64,000 nt of DNA from Aminipila butyrica. GTDB taxonomy: Bacteria; Bacillota; Clostridia; Peptostreptococcales; Anaerovoracaceae. The DNA lies in the NCBI RefSeq assembly GCF_010669305.1, contig NZ_CP048649.1:124001-188000 (forward strand). Reading direction: 5' to 3'. Below are positions 8,499-17,165 of this stretch, piece after piece. The notes under the pieces were generated by a model that saw only the letters and a list, made by a program, of their open reading frames with translations, was not told the DNA's origin and did no database searches. The position numbers were made by a program, and so were the translations under genes. Each line of letters begins with the position of its first letter. The first letter of the stretch is position 1.

Positions 8499-8550
8499 TT
8501 TTCTACAAAAAAAATTAATAAACTTCATTTTTATTCCTGAAATTGTTTTT

Positions 8551-8586
8551 AAAGTAAAAAATGACCTCTTATCTTAGAAGTCATTT
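8551..8586 (-). terminator. Terminator of the EAL-CBS-GGDEF gene
   Basis: Minus-strand stem AAATGACTTCT/AGAGGTCATTT, followed by TTTTACTTT, directly after the stop codon at 8599. Confidence 0.7.
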
Positions 8587-8598
8587 CTTGTGATTTAT

Positions 8599-10371
8599 CT
8601 ATATTATCTCAATACAGTTGCCACTCTGTCTTTTGCACTTTTTCTTAAGTTGTGCAATATCCTGCGAAAAATCCCCAATATTTTGATAGTTATTTTTTTG
8701 ATTTGATATTCCTGCAATAGACAAGCTGGCAATTGGAAAGTTTTCCGTCACACCATGGCGATTTTTTGATACAATATAGCCGCTTTCTACGTCCTCATCC
8801 CGGTATAACGAAGTAATCTGCGCGGAAAACTTATTTAAGACTAACTGGCAATACTTCTCTGCCTCATGATAATCACAAATAACAATAAAATCATCGCCGC
8901 CGATATGTCCTATAAATTCATTTTTTACAGCACATTCTTTTAAAATCTCTGCCACAAGAACAAGCATTTTATCTCCGTTTTCAAACCCGTATGCATCATT
9001 AAATGCCTTAAAATTATCAATATCATAATAGGTAATACAATAGGGACTCTGCCCGAAAATGCGACTTAATATTTCTTTTTCAATTAGCAAGTTCCCCGGG
9101 AGACCTGTCAGAGGGTTAGAATGCATGGCAATATCGATTTCCACGTTTGTGCATGCATCCAGCAGATCCTTTACGGTTACCATACCAAAATATTTATTTT
9201 CTTTTTCCACAAGAATCGGGTTGTAAAGCTGCTCAAAGGGTCTCTGCATAGCGATTCTCGAAACCTGATCAACAGGCATATTGTAATTGACTCTTAAAAA
9301 GTCCGATTTCATTAACTGGTTGATAAATTTTTTAGCGTGAAGACTATACCCAAATCTACCGCCAAATACCTCATTTAAATCCGCTCTCGTCATAAATCCT
9401 ACTGCCTTATCACTTTCAACAACGGCAAATTCAGTGATGGTGGGGTTAATCCTCAAGGTTTCATAAATGCTTTCCACCTTTTCATCAGAGGAAATTGTAT
9501 ATCCAGGTTTGGACAAGTATCCGATTATCGGATAAACGGAGCTTCTAGCATTTTCGCTGTAATTCTTTGCATGATGCCTTTTAATTATTTTAATTTTCTC
9601 TGGCGATATATCTTCAAAGGATTCCTGGGGAATGCCTAAAAAATACCCTTGTCCATAATCGACCTTTAAGTTTATAAGTGTTTTTAATTCCTCTTCTGTC
9701 TCAATGCCTTCGGCAATTAGCTGAATACCCGCGTTTTTTCCGAAATCAACCATTGCTTTGCACAACAATTGCTTAATTTCGTCCTTGTCGATACCCCGTA
9801 CCAGATTCATATCCAACTTCATAAGGTTTGGTCTGACACTTGCAATGACGTTCAGTCCCGAATATCCGGCGCCCACATCGTCAATAGCAATTCCATAGTT
9901 TTGGCTTTTATAGTGATTAATAGAACCTAAAAACGCGTTACTGTCCAATATGGCAACGCGTTCCGTAATTTCAAAAATGATATTATTGGCATCCAATCCA
10001 TATTCATTCAAGCGGTTTTTTGTAAACCCCTCTCTAAATTTATTATCATAAATGATATTGGAGTTTACATTCAGGAAGAGTTTTTTTCCTGCATCTATAT
10101 GAATGGAATTTTCTAATGCTTTTGATCTGCATAACGCTTCCAGCTCCCAAGACTTATTCATCCTGTCGGCTGTACGAAACATATGCTCAATATTCATATG
10201 AAACGCCTTATTGGATATTCGGCTGAGTGCTTCATAGCCGAAAGTCTGCCCATCCACCAGTGACACAATCGGCTGATACACCGGTTTAATGTATTTGCCT
10301 TCTAAGATTCCTTCCAGAATAGTAGAATCGGTTTGCTCTATAGCATTTACAGTTTTTTGAACAGCTTGCAT
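8599..10371 (-). CDS. EAL-CBS-GGDEF cyclic-di-GMP protein
   Basis: A soluble 590-residue protein with an EAL domain first (about 20-265), a CBS pair (about 280-400) and a GGDEF domain last (about 415-585). The EAL part keeps the residues needed for cyclic-di-GMP hydrolysis: YEALSR, FEITERV, DDVGAG, KLDMNLV, AEGIE and QGYFLG. The GGDEF signature reads GGDDF, which can still bind GTP but may not make cyclic-di-GMP. CBS pairs often sense adenine nucleotides. No membrane segment is seen. The start at 10371 has AAGGAG seven bases upstream; a start eight codons earlier has no such site. The gene is alone between terminators. Confidence 0.88.
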   Translation of the reverse strand: MQAVQKTVNAIEQTDSTILEGILEGKYIKPVYQPIVSLVDGQTFGYEALSRISNKAFHMNIEHMFRTADRMNKSWELEALCRSKALENSIHIDAGKKLFLNVNSNIIYDNKFREGFTKNRLNEYGLDANNIIFEITERVAILDSNAFLGSINHYKSQNYGIAIDDVGAGYSGLNVIASVRPNLMKLDMNLVRGIDKDEIKQLLCKAMVDFGKNAGIQLIAEGIETEEELKTLINLKVDYGQGYFLGIPQESFEDISPEKIKIIKRHHAKNYSENARSSVYPIIGYLSKPGYTISSDEKVESIYETLRINPTITEFAVVESDKAVGFMTRADLNEVFGGRFGYSLHAKKFINQLMKSDFLRVNYNMPVDQVSRIAMQRPFEQLYNPILVEKENKYFGMVTVKDLLDACTNVEIDIAMHSNPLTGLPGNLLIEKEILSRIFGQSPYCITYYDIDNFKAFNDAYGFENGDKMLVLVAEILKECAVKNEFIGHIGGDDFIVICDYHEAEKYCQLVLNKFSAQITSLYRDEDVESGYIVSKNRHGVTENFPIASLSIAGISNQKNNYQNIGDFSQDIAQLKKKCKRQSGNCIEII

Positions 10372-10489
10372 AACAACACTCCTTTTGTCGGTCATCGCTA
10401 TATTTAGGTAACTTTAAAGATAGCTTACTAGAATTAAAGTATGTGTACAAGCACAGTGCTGTAAAGAGTAGATAAAATCTTCTTAAAAA

Positions 10490-10526
10490 AGAAAACCTCC
10501 GCATATCAAAAATGATTAGGCGGAGG
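10490..10526 (-). terminator. Terminator after the 44-residue small gene
   Basis: CCTCCGC/GCGGAGG stem, followed on the minus strand by TTTTCTTTTTT. It ends the HD hydrolase/small-protein transcript. Confidence 0.8.
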
Positions 10527-10581
10527 CTGTTCTTTTGAGCTTTTTACTTTTTAAATTATGAATGAGAGAGAACGTTAGAAC

Positions 10582-10716
10582 TTAAACATCATCATGTTTG
10601 ATAGATTGTTTTTTCGCGTTCCGATTTTGATTTTGATTCTCCCTTGTGATGGGAGTCTGATTGTTACACTTTTTCATCCGTGATTCTTTATTATCTGGCT
10701 GACTGTCTTTTGGCAT
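10582..10716 (-). CDS. Small hydrophilic protein (44 residues), unknown
   Basis: A 44-residue open frame starting MPKDSQPDNKESRMKKCNNQ, rich in Asn, Gln, Lys and Asp with one cysteine and no hydrophobic segment, so likely disordered and cytoplasmic. GAGGTG six bases before the ATG is a good ribosome site. It lies 98 bp downstream of the HD hydrolase on the same strand, and a strong terminator follows. It resembles short Asn/Lys-rich proteins of sporulating Firmicutes in composition only; no function is assigned. Confidence 0.55.
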   Translation of the reverse strand: MPKDSQPDNKESRMKKCNNQTPITRENQNQNRNAKKQSIKHDDV

Positions 10717-10814
10717 ATAATGCACCTCGTTAATATAAATTGCAGCGGCTTACAATTTATATTCTGCTTCGGCGCCAAGATTATATGCTGTAAAGTAATG
10801 GGTTCTTACAAATT

Positions 10815-11279
10815 CTATTTTTTCAGCAGCCGATCTAACCGGGCTTGTTGTTCCGCCCTAGGCATCTCATATCCGTACTGATGGAAATCCAGCACATCCG
10901 CATCTTTTACGATTTCTTCTATTGGGCCGCCAACATCACTCTTATTACTGTGATTTTTTACTGCAATGGATAAAAGCTTAATTTCTTCTGCTGTAAACAA
11001 ACCTGTCCTCTTCAAAAAATCCTGAACGGGCAAATATCCCGCTTCCGCATGGCCGGCCTGCTTGCCCGTAATGATGCGCCCATAGTCGTGAACAGCACAT
11101 GCACAAGCTGCTAAACTGGGGTCTATACCTCTCTCCTCTGCCATCAAATAGCCCAGTTTGGCGCAGCTGGAAATATGCACCCGCTCCCAGTCTATCGGCT
11201 GATCCCGCTCCGGCACCAACTTTTCATATTTATCAATTTCTTTCAACAGTGCGCTTTGTAGCTGCAATAATATGTGCAT
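10815..11279 (-). CDS. HD-domain phosphohydrolase
   Basis: Predicted metal-dependent phosphohydrolase of 154 residues. The metal ligands H-HD-D can be followed: an early histidine in ERVHISSCAKL, the HD pair in CAVHDYGRI, and aspartates in KDADVLDF; KNHSNKS adds a histidine. The ATG at 11279 has GGAGG six bases upstream and is preferred to an in-frame TTG at 11285. The substrate is not evident. It may be cotranscribed with the small gene at 10582-10716. Confidence 0.8.
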   Translation of the reverse strand: MHILLQLQSALLKEIDKYEKLVPERDQPIDWERVHISSCAKLGYLMAEERGIDPSLAACACAVHDYGRIITGKQAGHAEAGYLPVQDFLKRTGLFTAEEIKLLSIAVKNHSNKSDVGGPIEEIVKDADVLDFHQYGYEMPRAEQQARLDRLLKK

Positions 11280-11404
11280 ATCCAACCTCCTCTTTTAAAT
11301 CATTATATTCCATAACCTCTTATGTTACAATGTCCATATCATTAAAGGCTATTTATTGTAATGAACCCAATGTAAAACCTGATAAATAATAATTATATTT
11401 TGCC

Positions 11405-11460
11405 ACGAAAAAACCGACCTCCCAATCGTTAGATTTTAATCTTCCTTTTGGGGGTCGGTT
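11405..11460 (-). terminator. Terminator of the ArcD-like antiporter gene
   Basis: Stem AACCGACC/GGTCGGTT plus further pairs. The minus strand continues TTTTTTCG. Confidence 0.8.
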
Positions 11461-11515
11461 CAATAAAAATGCTTCTATTTTTTATAAAGTATATAAGTTC
11501 TAATGAATCGTTTAA

Positions 11516-12952
11516 TTAGATGCCAATGCTTCCATTTGCTATCATAACGATAGATACGATTGCAAGTGCAACTAGTGCAATAGCAATAATCTTTTCATAT
11601 CCCTTGTCAAATATAGGATGATTTTTCTCCTTCTTACCTTTGATAAAGATAATAATACCAAGAGTATAAAGAATACTTGAAATAAGCAGATATGTAACGC
11701 CTGCTGAATATAACATCCAAAGACCATAAACTGTACCTACTAGGGCAAATATTCTTTCCTTCGTAATAGAGGTACCACCTATGCTCTCAAAGCCCTTCTT
11801 ATTCATTGTTACCTTTAAATAGAATGCTGCACTAAGTAGGTAAGGAACCATAATCATGTTTGCACTTAGATTATAGAATACCTGGTATGTAGATTCCTGG
11901 AAATATACAATGATTAAGAAAATCTGAACAATTCCATTTGTAATATATAGGGAGTTTACAGGTGCTTCCTTTGCATTTGATTTAGAGAAGATCTTTGAAA
12001 ATACACCCTGTATTGAAGCTGAATATGGACAGTCAGCAGCTATAATTGTCCAGCCTAGCAATGCTCCTGCAATGGATAAGATAACACCAATGTTGATTAA
12101 AGCAGCACCCCAAGGTCCAACAGCAGCAGATAAAATTCCAGCCATCTGTGGGTTCCCTAACTGAGCCATATCTGCAGGCCTCATAACACCCATACTCAAT
12201 ACTGCTACCATTACATAAATAGCTAAAAGTCCTAAGAAACCTGTTATGGAAGCTTTACCAACATCGCTTGATCTCTTTGCACGTCCTGATAGTACAACGG
12301 CACCCTCAACTCCGATAAATGACCAAACTGTAGCACCTGTTGTAGCCTTTACCTGATCAAGAACAGCTACCGTTCCGTCACCCCAGAAGTTTTCCATAAA
12401 AATGGAGGGATCAAATGCTCTAACAAATATAACTGCAACTAAGAATACTGCGATTGGAACCAGTTTACTGATTGTGACAACAATCTGAATACCTGCTGCT
12501 TCCTTTACACCGCGCATAACCAAGAAGTTTAGAATCCAAATAATTACTGAGCCGCAAACAATGGATAAAATATTATTTCCGGTACCAAATGCTGGCACGA
12601 AAAATCCGATTGCACCAAAGAGCAAGGTGACATATGATACGTTACAAAGAAGTGCACTAATCCAGTAGCCCCATGCTGAATTAAATCCGACAAAAGAACC
12701 AAATCCTTCACCAGCATAGCTATAAATTCCGTTTGTTAAATCAGGTCTTATTTTGTTTAACCCAAAGAAACACATCATCAAGGCAAGCATACCAACACCA
12801 GCAATGCCCCAACCTATTAATACAGCGCCAGTATGTGCTCCACCGGACGCCATATCAGCAGCACTGGTAAAAATACCTCCACCAATAGTTGAGCCTATGA
12901 TTACCGCTATAAGTCTGGTAAAGCTTAGTCCATTATCTTTTTCATTATTCAT
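11516..12952 (-). CDS. ArcD-like basic amino-acid antiporter (APC family)
   Basis: Inner-membrane amino-acid permease of 478 residues with about 12-13 hydrophobic segments. The start of the family is clear: IGSTIGGGIFTSAADMA, the substrate backbone-binding GGGIF loop, and SNxAWGYW-like FNSAWGYWISAL in helix 3. The closest family I recognise is ArcD/LysP-type arginine-ornithine antiporters. The gene has its own sigma54 promoter and three copies of the palindrome found at the ornithine-oxidation regulator, so it probably supplies ornithine or exchanges it for arginine or another amino acid. The substrate is inferred from the regulation. Confidence 0.83.
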   Translation of the reverse strand: MNNEKDNGLSFTRLIAVIIGSTIGGGIFTSAADMASGGAHTGAVLIGWGIAGVGMLALMMCFFGLNKIRPDLTNGIYSYAGEGFGSFVGFNSAWGYWISALLCNVSYVTLLFGAIGFFVPAFGTGNNILSIVCGSVIIWILNFLVMRGVKEAAGIQIVVTISKLVPIAVFLVAVIFVRAFDPSIFMENFWGDGTVAVLDQVKATTGATVWSFIGVEGAVVLSGRAKRSSDVGKASITGFLGLLAIYVMVAVLSMGVMRPADMAQLGNPQMAGILSAAVGPWGAALINIGVILSIAGALLGWTIIAADCPYSASIQGVFSKIFSKSNAKEAPVNSLYITNGIVQIFLIIVYFQESTYQVFYNLSANMIMVPYLLSAAFYLKVTMNKKGFESIGGTSITKERIFALVGTVYGLWMLYSAGVTYLLISSILYTLGIIIFIKGKKEKNHPIFDKGYEKIIAIALVALAIVSIVMIANGSIGI

Positions 12953-13030
12953 TTTTTGCCTCCTATGCAGAAAACTACTTACCTACTACTTATAAATAAT
13001 TCCTCTTTGCTTGCAAGCACTTATATATTA

Positions 13031-13047
13031 CGCAACTTTTATGCCAA
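13031..13047 (-). promoter_or_regulatory. sigma54 promoter of the ArcD-like gene
   Basis: The minus strand reads TTGGCATAAAAGTTGCG: TGGCAT-N5-TTGC with GG and GC 12 bp apart. It lies about 80 bp upstream of the start codon. Confidence 0.8.
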
Positions 13048-13133
13048 CATATGGAGGCCTTGATTTTTACAGCTTATGAAATATTCTGAAATTTTTGCCC
13101 GTCTTTTTTTGTATACTTTATACAAAAATCAAA

Positions 13134-13165
13134 CACCGTTATGCAAATTTATTTGCATAACGGTG
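13134..13165. promoter_or_regulatory. Activator site 1 upstream of arcD
   Basis: Perfect inverted repeat with 15-bp arms, CACCGTTATGCAAAT-N2-ATTTGCATAACGGTG. Its core is TGCAAAT-N2-ATTTGCA. The centre is about 115 bp upstream of the -12 element. Confidence 0.72.
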
Positions 13166-13179
13166 CAAATAAATTTGCA
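13164..13179. promoter_or_regulatory. Activator site 2 upstream of arcD
   Basis: TGCAAAT-N2-ATTTGCA, adjoining site 1 so that the two share two bases. The centres are about two helical turns apart (22 bp), which suits cooperative binding. Confidence 0.68.
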
Positions 13180-13339
13180 TATCAAGCGTAGAATTCACAA
13201 TTTTGATAGATTTAAAACTTTTCTGAAAAATATTCCACTTAATTTCACTTAAAATAATATCATTTTGTTAAAATATTTAATTTTAAATATTGTGACAAGT
13301 TAAAAATAAAAACAAAAACTACATTTTACGATAAAATAC

Positions 13340-13355
13340 TGCAAATTTATTTGCA
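13340..13355. promoter_or_regulatory. Activator site 3 upstream of arcD
   Basis: TGCAAAT-N2-ATTTGCA, about 310 bp upstream of the sigma54 promoter. Otherwise the stretch 13180-13485 is AT-rich, and I see no gene in it. Confidence 0.6.
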
Positions 13356-13485
13356 CTTGCCTAATTTCTATATAGTTTATTGAGAATTAAAATTTTTATC
13401 AGAGCCCAATTATTGTTATATTTTGGTTAATATAGGTGTATCGAGTCAATTCATGTATTCCCCGGGGTAGAGTCTTAATCTACAT

Positions 13486-13521
13486 ATTTAAAAAGCATCC
13501 AACTAATTTGATTGAATGCTT
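13486..13521 (-). terminator. Terminator of rlmH
   Basis: Minus-strand stem AAGCATTCAA/TTGGATGCTT, followed by TTTAAATAT. It lies 29 bp after the rlmH stop. Confidence 0.65.
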
Positions 13522-13549
13522 CTATTCCTTAACACGATACTTTTTGTCT

Positions 13550-14029
13550 TCACTTATGATAACTCTCGTTTTTATTAATTTTAAATGCCCGATAAACTTG
13601 CTCCAGCAAAATGACCCGCATCATCTGGTGTGGAAAGGTCATAGAGGAAAAAGACAGCTTGTAATCAGCCCGCTGGCTGACTTCCCCGGATAAGCCCAAA
13701 GAGCCGCCTATGACAAAGACTATATCACTTTTCCCTTCCAATCCCAACTGTTGAATCTTATCTGCCAGCTTTACCGAACTAAGCTGCTGTCCTTGAATCT
13801 CTAGAGAAATCACATAGGCTTCCTTCTTAATCCGTTTGAGGATACTTCGCCCTTCTGCCAGCTTTACCGCCTCTTCCTCCGCGGCAGAGGCATTGTCTGG
13901 CAGTCGTTCTTCCTTCAGTTCGTCTATTGACAATGTACAATATTTAGATAACCTTTTACTGTATTCTTCGATAGCACTGACCCAATACTTTTCTTTCAAC
14001 TTGCCGATGCACACTACTGTTATATTCAT
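13550..14029 (-). CDS. rlmH: 23S rRNA (pseudouridine1915-N3)-methyltransferase
   Basis: SPOUT-class methyltransferase that methylates pseudouridine 1915 of 23S rRNA in the assembled 70S ribosome. The 159 residues match the family length. It begins MNITVVCIGKLKEKYW. The SAM-binding knot is seen in FVIGGSLGLSGEV and in the C-terminal SFSSMTFPHQMMRVILLEQ with YRAFKI. It is last in the yycH-yycI-walJ-rlmH run, the place it holds in many Firmicutes. The ribosome site is weak (AAAAAG), perhaps because translation is coupled to walJ only 4 bp upstream. Confidence 0.96.
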   Translation of the reverse strand: MNITVVCIGKLKEKYWVSAIEEYSKRLSKYCTLSIDELKEERLPDNASAAEEEAVKLAEGRSILKRIKKEAYVISLEIQGQQLSSVKLADKIQQLGLEGKSDIVFVIGGSLGLSGEVSQRADYKLSFSSMTFPHQMMRVILLEQVYRAFKINKNESYHK

Positions 14030-14033
14030 CTTT

Positions 14034-14831
14034 TTATACCGTATAAATCATACTGATTTCATCTTTCATCATGGTGGTTAACTGAAGCTGACTGCCCAGA
14101 TAGTGTTCGGATTCCTCCAACACATTTTTGATTGTCTGATAAGCCATCTCCGGAAAATTGTTCTCCCGGCTCAGGTGGGCTAAGAGTACTCGCCGCGGCT
14201 TGCTGCAACACTCGTCCATCAAGCGGCAGAGGCATTCTCCAGCAGACACATTGGACAGGTGACCCGTACGGCCTAAAATCCGCTGTTTCACATTCCACGG
14301 ATAGCGTCCTACCTTTAACATATTCTCATCATGGTTTGCCTCTAAAGCAAGTAAATCTGCCTGCTTAATTTCATCAAAAATCTCGTCAGTGATGCAGCCG
14401 GTATCGGTGACAATGGTAATCTGCTTTTCTGCTGCAAACAAAGAAAAGCCTACTGGTTCCGCCGCATCATGGGAAATAGGAAAAGGCTTCACCCGAATAT
14501 CACCGATAACAAATTCCTCTCTTGTAATAAAAGTCTTCTGCTGAGCCGCCGGCACCGTATCCCCAATCTGAGTCCAAGTCCCTCGGTTCGCATATGTATG
14601 AGTGTCCGGCAGTTTTTTAGATAAAACCCGCAGACTCTTTACGTGATCAATGTGCTCGTGAGTCACCAGAATCCCTTTTACCTGCTCCTGAGGAGTCTGG
14701 GTAGCACTGAGCCCTTCCAGAATCTTCTTCCCACTTATTCCTGCATCCACCAGCAAGGCCGTAGTATCGCTCTTTATCAAATAGCAATTTCCACTGCTGC
14801 CGCTGGAAAACGAACAAAAATTAAATGACAT
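14034..14831 (-). CDS. walJ: WalJ/YycJ metallo-beta-lactamase-fold hydrolase
   Basis: Cytoplasmic MBL-fold hydrolase of 265 residues, related to YycJ, which in Bacillus is linked to DNA replication/repair and the wall-stress regulon. The metal motif THEHIDHVKSL is present near residue 57, with further ligands in FPISHDAAEP and VTDTGCITDE. It opens SFNFCSFSSGSSGNCYLI, typical of the family. It lies between yycI and rlmH. The precise substrate is not known for the family. Confidence 0.92.
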   Translation of the reverse strand: MSFNFCSFSSGSSGNCYLIKSDTTALLVDAGISGKKILEGLSATQTPQEQVKGILVTHEHIDHVKSLRVLSKKLPDTHTYANRGTWTQIGDTVPAAQQKTFITREEFVIGDIRVKPFPISHDAAEPVGFSLFAAEKQITIVTDTGCITDEIFDEIKQADLLALEANHDENMLKVGRYPWNVKQRILGRTGHLSNVSAGECLCRLMDECCSKPRRVLLAHLSRENNFPEMAYQTIKNVLEESEHYLGSQLQLTTMMKDEISMIYTV

Positions 14832-14846
14832 TTAATTGTTTTCCTT

Positions 14847-15575
14847 TCACGCCTTATAGGCCTCTATGTATTTCGTCTGTCCCCCATTATAAGTAATCTC
14901 CCAGGCCGGAAAAGCCGTATCGGAGATAAGGGATTCCCCATTAAATTCTGAACTGTTCACCCAAAAGACCAGCTGAATTTTTTCTACGTGAATCACCTCT
15001 TCTGGCTGCTTCTCGCTCATAAACATCAGCAAAGCTTCTTCTGGCGAAGTAACCTTCAGCTTCTTCTTGCTCTTCGAGTTCAAGGTTAACCGCTGTCTAG
15101 TTACATCTGTCACCTTTCCGTTTTTAAAGGATACCTCCATGAAACTATCGCCAATAGCTACTTTTTTATAGCTGTTCTTATAACGAACTACCGCCGTATC
15201 GCCATTGGCCATCACCTTATCAAAAAGCAGGCTTTCATTGCTTAACTGGCAATCTGCCAAAAACTGATCCGCCACCGCTTTATAGTCGTCCTCCGAAGCT
15301 TTCGTTGCCACTTGATAAATATTCTTCTTCAAAGCCGCTTCAATCAGCTCTTGCTTATCGCCGTTATACTTGATGGTAATGGCCGGCATGTTTTCATATT
15401 TATCTGGAATATCCGTATCTACATAAATATCTTTTCCCTGCAGCACCGTAAACAGAGTCTCTTGGTCCATGGGCCTGTCCTCCGTGCTATTTTTTGTCAG
15501 ATAGGTAAACAGGAGAAACGTATTGGTGACAATAAGGGCCACGATCAAAATATTTTTTGCTTTAGACCAATCCAT
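14847..15575 (-). CDS. yycI: YycI-like membrane-anchored regulator
   Basis: A 242-residue protein with one N-terminal membrane helix (KNILIVALIVTNTFLLFTYL) and a large outside domain. YycI proteins join YycH at the membrane and modulate the WalK kinase in Bacillus/Staphylococcus. Position between yycH and walJ is the main evidence, together with the WSKAKNILI opening. GGAG lies six bases before the ATG. WalK is not in this cluster, so what it controls here is open. Confidence 0.82.
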   Translation of the reverse strand: MDWSKAKNILIVALIVTNTFLLFTYLTKNSTEDRPMDQETLFTVLQGKDIYVDTDIPDKYENMPAITIKYNGDKQELIEAALKKNIYQVATKASEDDYKAVADQFLADCQLSNESLLFDKVMANGDTAVVRYKNSYKKVAIGDSFMEVSFKNGKVTDVTRQRLTLNSKSKKKLKVTSPEEALLMFMSEKQPEEVIHVEKIQLVFWVNSSEFNGESLISDTAFPAWEITYNGGQTKYIEAYKA

Positions 15576-15589
15576 ATATTACTCCATCC

Positions 15590-17083
15590 CTATTGTACCG
15601 CTTGGGTACCTCCCCTTGGTTGACCATCATACAAGTCAAAGTAAAGCAGCGTTCCCTTCGCCTCTACCACCCATACGGGTATCAATTGCAAACTCTTCCC
15701 CTTGTCAGCTGCCACCTGGTCCGTCGACTCGGCTGACGGCTTCAAGTATCCAATATACAAGTTATCAATCTGATCGGCCACATCCTCAAACGCCGTTTCT
15801 TCTCTCTCTGGCTCCAGTTTCAGCCCTGCCTTTGACAAGATATAGTCGTAATTCATGGCCAACATATTGATGGCCGAAATTCGCTTGGCCTCAGAGCGCT
15901 CCGCACCTTGTTCCTGGTCAAAATCAAGCAGCTCTCTCCTATAATAAGATACCTGCCCATCCTGTACTTCTATTATAACCGGAAGATTTTCTTGATAAAA
16001 CACTTTATTCTTTTCAATCTTAAAACTAAAGACAAATCGATAACTATTCTTTTTATCGTCTATTGACATTGCACTTTTTAGGTACGGGTTAATCGTCTCG
16101 CCAGAATCTGTCTTAAAGCCTCCGTGGGCGCCAATATAGCCCAACGCCGTATCCAACGATTGAAAAAAGGACTGCGGTTCTGAACCGGCACTCTTGATTT
16201 CTTCCTTATATTCGATGGAACCCTCCACTGGATTAATAACGAGTACCTTTTGCCCATATCCATACATGTAGATAATCTTGCCGTTGGACTCTTCCAGCTT
16301 TCTGATAAAGTCCAAGGTCTCTCCAAAGTAAAATTGGGCCAGAGACTCGATAGTATCCTTTTCTGCCGCCGCCATATCAATTCGATAATCCACTGGCACC
16401 AAGCCCTCCGGACTCTCTACCGGGATCAAGGTATCATTCGTGCCCTCTGCCCCCAAATACATTTTCAACGGGAAGTAGATGACGGGCTGTTCCTGTGCAA
16501 AAATACTCTCTGCCTGCTTCACCACCTCTGTGGACTTGTTCCCCAGCAGCCAATAATACTTCCCCTTACTGCCATCGTAGAGGAAGGTCCCTTCTGCGCT
16601 GCCTTCAGAAAAGCAGATTTCTGTTACACTGCTGATATTATCATAGCCCTGAGCTTGATTAATGTCAAACTGCTGGCAAAAATCTGCAAAAGGCAGATTG
16701 TAAGAAAAGACCGCTGTCAGCGAGGGGTAGGCCATGGCCGCCTTATATTTCTCTTCCGTAATTTCCTCTACTAAAATATTGGTTCCTTTAGAAAATTCTC
16801 GAAAGGCTCCTAATATCTCATCATTCCAAAGAGACTCTTTGCTTGCCCCAGCCAGCAAGTAGTCCTCGTTGCCCCGGCCTAAAATAATTTGATCCGGCAA
16901 AATGACCTGCTTGCTAGTCATCACCTCATAATGAGTATTCTCATTGCTGTTGAAGATGAAAGATTCCAGACTCTTGCTGCCCCACAAAAAATATAATAGT
17001 AGTACCGTCATCAAGACTAATACTACCAATAAGACATTTTTTAATTTTTCCCTGATATTTGCGTTCATGCTCTCCCCATCCAT
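15590..17083 (-). CDS. yycH: YycH-like membrane-anchored regulator
   Basis: A protein of about 497 residues with one N-terminal membrane helix (NVLLVVLVLMTVLLLYFLW) and a long extracytoplasmic region, matching the YycH pattern in position, size and topology. YycH and YycI form a complex acting on WalK in relatives. The start is uncertain: ATG 17083 (GGGGGG nine bases upstream) is preferred to ATG 17068 (GGGGAG only three bases upstream) and to a TTG at 17131. It is 14 bp upstream of yycI. No walR or walK precedes it. Confidence 0.78.
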   Translation of the reverse strand: MDGESMNANIREKLKNVLLVVLVLMTVLLLYFLWGSKSLESFIFNSNENTHYEVMTSKQVILPDQIILGRGNEDYLLAGASKESLWNDEILGAFREFSKGTNILVEEITEEKYKAAMAYPSLTAVFSYNLPFADFCQQFDINQAQGYDNISSVTEICFSEGSAEGTFLYDGSKGKYYWLLGNKSTEVVKQAESIFAQEQPVIYFPLKMYLGAEGTNDTLIPVESPEGLVPVDYRIDMAAAEKDTIESLAQFYFGETLDFIRKLEESNGKIIYMYGYGQKVLVINPVEGSIEYKEEIKSAGSEPQSFFQSLDTALGYIGAHGGFKTDSGETINPYLKSAMSIDDKKNSYRFVFSFKIEKNKVFYQENLPVIIEVQDGQVSYYRRELLDFDQEQGAERSEAKRISAINMLAMNYDYILSKAGLKLEPEREETAFEDVADQIDNLYIGYLKPSAESTDQVAADKGKSLQLIPVWVVEAKGTLLYFDLYDGQPRGGTQAVQ

Positions 17084-17165
17084 CTCAGCCGTCCCCCCAG
17101 GCTTGACCGCCTTTGACTCAAAGGACCACAATCAAACAGAACTCAACGCTCCCGTTGAGTCTACG

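Noticed and set aside
13436..13693. 85-codon frame overlapping the end of rlmH
   Set aside because: Antisense to rlmH and its terminator; no ribosome site.
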